A stretch of 11,132 nt of DNA from positions 1,469 to 12,600 of the forward strand of contig DHMA01000071.1 in the NCBI GenBank assembly GCA_002405555.1. Reading direction: 5' to 3'. How positions within the stretch are numbered: the stretch's first letter is position 1; each line of letters opens with the position of its first letter. A model generated the notes under the pieces. The model was not told where the DNA came from, did no database searches, and saw nothing but the letters and a program-made list of their open reading frames with translations. This DNA is from Opitutia bacterium UBA4654. GTDB lineage: Bacteria > Verrucomicrobiota > Verrucomicrobiia > Opitutales > Intestinicryptomonadaceae. A program made the position numbers and the translations under genes. Positions 7,002-11,132 of this stretch are shown here, one piece after another.

Positions 7002-7031
7002 AAACGCGCTTCAAAACGAAGCGCGTTTTTT
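7002..7031 (+). terminator. Rho-independent terminator after PEP-CTERM paralogue B
   Basis: CGCGCTTC (7005-7012) pairs with GAAGCGCG (7018-7025) around AAAAC, extended by AAA/TTT pairing and a T-run. The stem has the same CGCGCT core as the terminator of paralogue A. Confidence 0.9.
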
Positions 7032-7047
7032 GTAAACACAAATTCGG

Positions 7048-7076
7048 TTGCATTCAAAAAACCAATCGGCTATCAA
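7048..7076 (+). promoter_or_regulatory. Weak putative promoter of the beta-helix lipoprotein gene
   Basis: TTGCAT (7048-7053), 17 bases and TATCAA (7071-7076) end seven bases before the ATG at 7084, which would give a leaderless or one-base leader. Both boxes are poor matches. The spacing and the short gap between terminator and gene are the main support. Confidence 0.25.
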
Positions 7077-7083
7077 TAAAACC

Positions 7084-9402
7084 ATGAATATATTGAGAAG
7101 AACAATAATATTTGCGGCACTGGCGGCGTTGTTCGCGGGCTGCGGAGGCAGGGAAACGCAGGCGGTCGCCGACTTTTCGAACGAAAATTTGGCGTACGTC
7201 GGCAAGAATGCGTCGGTGTCGCCCGACGGAAAATCCTGCGCGATTGACACTACAAAGATTCCGCTGGAATCGTACATGCGCGTGGTCGAATTCAAAAACG
7301 GTGCGCTCAAACCCGACACGCGCTACGTTCTGAAAATGTCGGTAAAAATCTCCGACGCCGAGGACGGCGCGCACCTGCACACGCTTGTGCGCAACACCGC
7401 CGCCTACCGCGACGGCACCGACATCTTAAAGCACAACACATACGCCTACGACAAACAGCCGCAAACGGTGCTGAAATTCAAGACGCCCAAAAACGCCGCC
7501 GAATACGCGCTGGTCTTTACGGCGTACAAAAAACTCAAAGCCGAAATTTCCGGCGTCTGCATTGCCGAAGACACCTCGATTGGCTTCATTCCGATAAACG
7601 GCAACGTGCGGCACTACAAGCTCGACAAGTCGAAACTGCCGACGGGCTCGGCGGACTTCGAAGTAATGCGCCCCTACAATCCCGAGGGTGAGGTTGTAAA
7701 CGCCGAACGATTCGGAATTGTGCCGAACAGGGAAATTTCGCCCAAGCTCTTCAACAAGGCGATGGACTACTGCCGAAAGAACAAGGCGGCAAAACTGCTG
7801 CTGCAAAAAAACGCGGTCTACAAGCTGGTGGGCGACGGCTCGATTGCGATTGCCGACATGGAAAATTTCACGTTCGACGGCAACGGCTCGACGCTGGTTT
7901 TCCTCAAAAAGAACGCTCCCAATTTCTGGGCGCGCGGCAACAAGCGCGTGGAAATCCGCAACGTGAAAGTTGACTGGGATTGGGAAACCGACCCGCTCGC
8001 GAGCGTCGTGAGAGTTGAGGCAATCAATAAAAAGGAGGATTTTGTGGACTTCAAATTCGTAGACTACGACAAATTCCCCGCCTACCCAAACTACGTCCGC
8101 GCCGCAACGCTTTCGGGCTGGGATGAAAAGGAGAAGTCGGTGGGGCTTGAAGGCGTAATGCCCTTCGGCTACGACATGTTCGCGGGGCGCAAACCGCGCC
8201 CGAAATTCAAATGGCTGAACCCGAACACAATCAGGCTTTACGGAAACTCGAACCAAAGCTCGCTGAAAGTCGGCAGGCTCTTCCGCATGCAACACTACTA
8301 CTACGACATGAACAACATGGTCATGTGGGACAACAAACACATCACGATTTCCGACTTCACCGTGTTTTCAAACCCCGGACACGCGTTCGTCCAGCACGGC
8401 AAACAGCAGTGCACGCTCATGGAGCGCGTGAAAATCGTCCTTCCCGAAAAGGCGGAAAAACGCGCAATAACATGCACCGCAGACCACTACCACATAGGGT
8501 CGTCGCTCGGCTACATCAAGGTGCTCGACTGCGAATTCTCGCGCGGCGCGGACGACTGCATAAACTTCCACGACAACTCCTCGTTCGGCGTCAAAAAGGC
8601 GGAAAATTCGCTCGTCGCCCGCAAGAGCTACGGGGCTGTCGGCGACACAATCGAATTCCGAAACAGCGACTACTCTCCCCTCGGCTTTGAGGCGAAAATC
8701 GCGGGGCACAAAAAGACGGAATCGGGCAAGTGCGAAATCTTCTTCGACAAGCCCCTGCCCGACTCCAAATTCGGCAAATACGTGCTCTTCAACAGGGCGT
8801 TCGACACGCGCAACATTATCGTAAAAAACAGCTATTTCCACCACAACCGCGCCCGCGGAATCTTGGTGCTCGTCCGCGACGTCACAATCGAAAACTGCAA
8901 GTTCAAACGCAACGAAATGGGCTCTATAAAAATCGAGACGGGCTACACCGAAAACATCTGGTGCGAGGGCTTCGGGGTTGACAACGTGCTCGTGAAAAAC
9001 AACACGTTCGAATCGTGCAACCAGATGGGCAGAACAAGGTGGTCTTACGAGTACGACATTTTCATCGGAACATACCTCAAAAGCGACCCCTCCGACGCGC
9101 AGACGCCCTACCCCATTCTAAAAAACATACTCTTCGAGGGCAATCTCTTCAAAGACAACTACGGAATGGCGGCTCTTGTCGGGTCGGCGCAAAACGTGGT
9201 GTTTGCCGACAACGTGTTCGCCAACGAAACCCCGCGCAAAAATCCGCAACCTTACAGAAACGGATTTTTCATAATGTCGTCGTCGGACGTGAAGATTCTC
9301 GACAACAAGTTTACGAAATCGGAAATGACGCCGAGGCTCGGCGTGTGGTACGACAAGTCAGACACAAAAAACATCGTGGTAAGCGGGAACAAAGTGCGCT
9401 AA
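7084..9402 (+). CDS. Lipoprotein with right-handed beta-helix glycosidase domain, GH110-like
   Basis: This is a 772-residue protein. The frame could start at a TTG at 7048, but the ATG at 7084 directly precedes a lipoprotein signal peptide with LFAGC (Cys20), so I chose it. Residues about 25-165 look like a beta-sandwich of carbohydrate-binding type (LKPDTRYVLKMSVKISD and similar). Residues about 195-770 form a right-handed parallel beta-helix, with repeated strands such as NIIVKNSYFHHNRARGILV and NVLVKNNTFESC. The core has CTAD with Asp467, then GADDCINFHD with Asp490 and Asp491. Spacings of 23 and 24 match the catalytic aspartates I recall from GH110 (D321, D344, D345 in a marine GH110 enzyme), and the preceding SNPGHAF and the order of strands also fit. 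GH110 members known so far are exo-acting, inverting alpha-1,3-galactosidases acting on blood-group B or marine galactans. The activity here is inferred; another beta-helix glycosidase or lyase family is possible. It probably acts at the outer membrane or cell surface. No Shine-Dalgarno sequence precedes the start. Confidence 0.85.
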   Translation: MNILRRTIIFAALAALFAGCGGRETQAVADFSNENLAYVGKNASVSPDGKSCAIDTTKIPLESYMRVVEFKNGALKPDTRYVLKMSVKISDAEDGAHLHTLVRNTAAYRDGTDILKHNTYAYDKQPQTVLKFKTPKNAAEYALVFTAYKKLKAEISGVCIAEDTSIGFIPINGNVRHYKLDKSKLPTGSADFEVMRPYNPEGEVVNAERFGIVPNREISPKLFNKAMDYCRKNKAAKLLLQKNAVYKLVGDGSIAIADMENFTFDGNGSTLVFLKKNAPNFWARGNKRVEIRNVKVDWDWETDPLASVVRVEAINKKEDFVDFKFVDYDKFPAYPNYVRAATLSGWDEKEKSVGLEGVMPFGYDMFAGRKPRPKFKWLNPNTIRLYGNSNQSSLKVGRLFRMQHYYYDMNNMVMWDNKHITISDFTVFSNPGHAFVQHGKQQCTLMERVKIVLPEKAEKRAITCTADHYHIGSSLGYIKVLDCEFSRGADDCINFHDNSSFGVKKAENSLVARKSYGAVGDTIEFRNSDYSPLGFEAKIAGHKKTESGKCEIFFDKPLPDSKFGKYVLFNRAFDTRNIIVKNSYFHHNRARGILVLVRDVTIENCKFKRNEMGSIKIETGYTENIWCEGFGVDNVLVKNNTFESCNQMGRTRWSYEYDIFIGTYLKSDPSDAQTPYPILKNILFEGNLFKDNYGMAALVGSAQNVVFADNVFANETPRKNPQPYRNGFFIMSSSDVKILDNKFTKSEMTPRLGVWYDKSDTKNIVVSGNKVR

Positions 9403-9421
9403 ACGCAGGCGGCGAAAACGG

Positions 9422-9459
9422 AAATGCTCCGAATCTTTCGAGATTCGGAGCATTTTTTT
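9422..9459 (+). terminator. Strong terminator after the beta-helix gene
   Basis: A perfect 15-base-pair stem (9422-9436 with 9441-9455) is closed by a TTCG loop and followed by a T-run (9453-9459). On the other strand only a broken T-run follows, so termination of the converging minus-strand gene here is possible but weaker. Confidence 0.92.
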
Positions 9460-9516
9460 CTTAACCATACCACTGCCGCGCAAACGCTTCGCGCCGCGCG
9501 GCGGAAATCGCAGTCT

Positions 9517-9810
9517 TCAAATGTACGCCACTACAAAACAGACGTAGAAGAGCACGAGAGCTACGGCGGCCGCCGCAATGAACGCGTTTCCCCTGCGCCT
9601 GCGGCGTCGCAGAAAATCCTCGTAGGCGCGGAAGTCGAGCTTGTCGCCGCCGCGCTTTATGAAAGTTTCCATGGCGTCGCCGCCGTAATTCAAACGCCAG
9701 AAAGACTGCCCAAGTACGACGAGAGCCGCGACGATTAACATCGGCACGAACACCTCGGGAGAAAACAGCATTTTGGCGGACAGTATTCCGCGTTCGAATT
9801 CGTTGTTCAT
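9517..9810 (-). CDS. Small two-helix membrane protein, function unknown
   Basis: A 97-residue frame starting at the ATG 9810-9808 and ending with TGA at 9519-9517. An upstream in-frame ATG at 9849 lies inside the loop of the neighbouring gene's terminator hairpin, so it is unlikely to be the start. The protein has a hydrophobic segment at about 20-37 (VFVPMLIVAALVVLGQSF), a polar middle (GGDKLDFRAYEDF), six consecutive arginines at 68-73, and a second hydrophobic helix at 76-96 reaching the C-terminus. By the positive-inside rule the arginine-rich linker should face the cytoplasm and both ends the periplasm. I recognise no family. It lies 63 bases downstream of the PEP-CTERM gene on the same strand, beyond a terminator, so it depends on read-through or its own unrecognised promoter. 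A toxin or holin role cannot be claimed. Confidence 0.65.
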   Translation of the reverse strand: MNNEFERGILSAKMLFSPEVFVPMLIVAALVVLGQSFWRLNYGGDAMETFIKRGGDKLDFRAYEDFLRRRRRRGNAFIAAAAVALVLFYVCFVVAYI

Positions 9811-9832
9811 GGCGTGTAAAGTTTCTTCAAAC

Positions 9833-9862
9833 AAAAAAGGCGGCGTCATGCGCGACGCCGCC
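9833..9862 (-). terminator. Rho-independent terminator of the 3' PEP-CTERM gene (minus strand)
   Basis: Read on the minus strand, GGCGGCGTC (9862-9854) pairs perfectly with GACGCCGCC (9847-9839) around a six-base loop, followed by six Ts (9838-9833). It lies 11 bases after the stop codon of the gene ending at 9874. Confidence 0.9.
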
Positions 9863-9873
9863 GTGCGTCGGAA

Positions 9874-11132
9874 CTATCTGCCCGAGCGGCGGCGGTACGC
9901 CGCAAGCGCGAGCGCGAGCGCGCCAAGAACAGCCGCCCATTCGGCGGGTTCGGGAATCGCCGCGCCGCTGATAGCCCACGAAGAGAAGCCGTCGGCGACA
10001 ATGCTCGCTATGCCGTCAACAACCGAAACGGTCTTGTCGGTGAGAGTCCACTTGCCGTCCGCGCCCTTGTGCCACGCTCTGAGCGAAGCTTCGTCGATGC
10101 CGTCGAGGCTGATTGCAACGCTCAGCAATACGCTCCACTGGTTGGTGTAGTCGTAGGAGGCGTCGATGTCGAACGCCGCCAGAACCGTGCCGTCGATGCC
10201 AGCAGTGTCGGTCGATTTCGCGATGAAATTGATTGTGATTTCGTTCGCGCCCATTGTCGAAACGTCGAAGTCGAGCGAAAGCGAGCCGTTGCCGAAGCGC
10301 ACGCTCTGGACGTCGTCCGCGCCCGTGCCGACCGTAAGAGCCGTGCCCGCCGTCGAAACCGCGCTTTTGCCCGCCGTGAACGTGCCGTTTGCGAACGTGC
10401 CGCCGAACGCCGAGACCTTGCCGTTGCCCGTGTAGTCTTTGAACGAAACCGACGTGTTGTCGGCAAGCGCGCCGCGTTTGAGAACGAGCGAACCGCCGTT
10501 GTCAACCGACGTATTGGAGAACTGCCCCGCGGAGGCGACAGTCGCCGTAAGCAACGCGCCGTTGGAAATCGTGATGAGCGTGCCCTCCGCCGCCTGCGTG
10601 TAGGACGCAAACTCGGCCGAGCCGTTTACGATGCCGATTTTCTGGAAGTCGGCGACTTTCAGCGCGGAAGAACCCGTGTAAGCCGAATCCGCCGTGCCGA
10701 TGTTGAGGTTTTTCGAGCCTTCGATTGTGCCCGTGCCGCCCAAGCTGCCGCCGTAGAGCGTTCCGCCGACCGTGGCGTTGTCTTTGAGGGTGATGTTTGT
10801 GCTGCCATTTACGGTGTCGCGCCATTTTTCGCCGTCGCTCCAACCGCCGCCGTAGACGTCGCCTGTTATTACGGCGTCGCCGCCGATTACAACGTTCGTC
10901 GAACCGCCGACAATGCCGTCTTTGCGGATTCCTTCGCCGCTACCGCAAGAGCCGGCATAGATTTTTCCGACTTTACCGCCGTTTACGGTAATATTGATGT
11001 CGCCGCCGATGTTTGCGCCGCAAGCACCTCCGTCGATTTCGGCTACATAACCGCCGTTGATTTTTACATCTACATTGCCGAGAACGTCGCTGTGCATTGC
11101 GCCGCTCGCCAAGATGAAGTCGGAAATAGTGC
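9874..11132 (-). CDS. Partial PEP-CTERM-type surface protein with Gly/Asn-rich repeats
   Basis: The frame stays open to the window end, so 418 complete codons are seen and the N-terminus with its signal peptide is missing. A TTG at 11112 is merely internal. The first ~140 residues hold about four and a half repeats of roughly 23-34 residues with the pattern N-[IV]-x-[IV]-x-G-G ... G-x-[IV]-Y-[AG]-G (for example GGDINITVNGGKVGKIYAG and GGSTNVVIGGDAVITGDVYG), suggesting a beta-solenoid. A region of repeated G-x-L-[IVT] strands follows, then a compact domain of about 120 residues ending ADGFSSWAISG. The tail has PEPAEWA, a hydrophobic helix and a basic RRRSGR end. Its tail DNA is much more diverged from the two plus-strand copies than they are from each other, although the first eight codons (Ile to the Ala after Trp) are identical to copy 1 except for one silent change. 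It would be exosortase-processed and surface-exposed. Its ligand is unknown. Confidence 0.88.
   Translation of the reverse strand, partial: TISDFILASGAMHSDVLGNVDVKINGGYVAEIDGGACGANIGGDINITVNGGKVGKIYAGSCGSGEGIRKDGIVGGSTNVVIGGDAVITGDVYGGGWSDGEKWRDTVNGSTNITLKDNATVGGTLYGGSLGGTGTIEGSKNLNIGTADSAYTGSSALKVADFQKIGIVNGSAEFASYTQAAEGTLITISNGALLTATVASAGQFSNTSVDNGGSLVLKRGALADNTSVSFKDYTGNGKVSAFGGTFANGTFTAGKSAVSTAGTALTVGTGADDVQSVRFGNGSLSLDFDVSTMGANEITINFIAKSTDTAGIDGTVLAAFDIDASYDYTNQWSVLLSVAISLDGIDEASLRAWHKGADGKWTLTDKTVSVVDGIASIVADGFSSWAISGAAIPEPAEWAAVLGALALALAAYRRRSGR

Noticed and set aside
7426..8340. 304-codon minus-strand open frame opposite the beta-helix gene
   Set aside because: It is the complement of a strongly supported gene and is His/Val/Arg-rich without any recognisable motif.
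9424..9738. Plus-strand frame beginning within the terminator after the beta-helix gene
   Set aside because: It begins inside a hairpin terminator and is antisense to the small membrane protein, which has clear hydrophobic helices.
10166..10435. Plus-strand frame of 89 codons with a Val/Pro/Ala-rich product
   Set aside because: It is the antisense of the repeat-rich PEP-CTERM gene, with no start signal or motif.

Overview
The window reads like a gut or host-associated PVC bacterium, most likely Verrucomicrobiota (Opitutales-like). That placement is inferred, with moderate-to-low confidence, from three things: surface proteins ending in a PEP-CTERM-type tail (PEPAEWA, hydrophobic segment, RRRK/RRRSGR), a dense set of exported glycan-degrading enzymes, and starts without Shine-Dalgarno sequences. 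Every protein whose N-terminus is inside the window is exported or membrane-embedded. No rRNA, tRNA, CRISPR array, transposase, phage gene or regulator gene is visible.

Layout. (1) Positions 1-1719, minus strand: a lipoprotein cut by the window start, with a GH99/WbsX-like glycosidase domain fused to an alpha/beta-hydrolase (esterase) domain. (2) 1720-1991: a divergent intergenic region with GC-rich hairpins and putative promoters. (3) 1992-3251, plus: a secreted CE15-like (glucuronoyl-esterase-type) hydrolase, closed by a strong terminator. (4) 3558-5147 and 5409-6983, plus: two diverged paralogous PEP-CTERM surface proteins, each apparently with its own promoter and a very similar terminator. 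Their last 26 codons are almost the same DNA. (5) 7084-9402, plus: a lipoprotein with an N-terminal beta-sandwich-like region and a right-handed beta-helix resembling GH110 alpha-galactosidases, closed by a strong terminator. (6) 9517-9810, minus: a 97-residue two-helix membrane protein of unknown function. (7) 9874-11132, minus: the C-terminal part of a third PEP-CTERM protein with Gly/Asn-rich repeats, cut by the window end.

How the genes may work together. The three enzymes (a glycosidase-esterase fusion, an uronoyl-ester-type esterase and a beta-helix glycosidase) fit stepwise removal of esters and sugars from a complex plant or host polysaccharide outside the cytoplasm. Two are predicted lipid-anchored and one secreted. 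The PEP-CTERM proteins would be processed by an exosortase encoded elsewhere and placed on the surface. No SusC/SusD pair, transporter or sensor is present, so this is not a classical polysaccharide utilization locus. Most genes look monocistronic, because a hairpin terminator lies between nearly every pair.

The ordinary protein-coding content explains most of the DNA. The most unusual points are the glycosidase-esterase fusion, the DNA-level conservation of the sorting tail and terminator, the altered nucleophile motif of the CE15-like protein, and the absence of Shine-Dalgarno sequences together with possible near-leaderless promoters.
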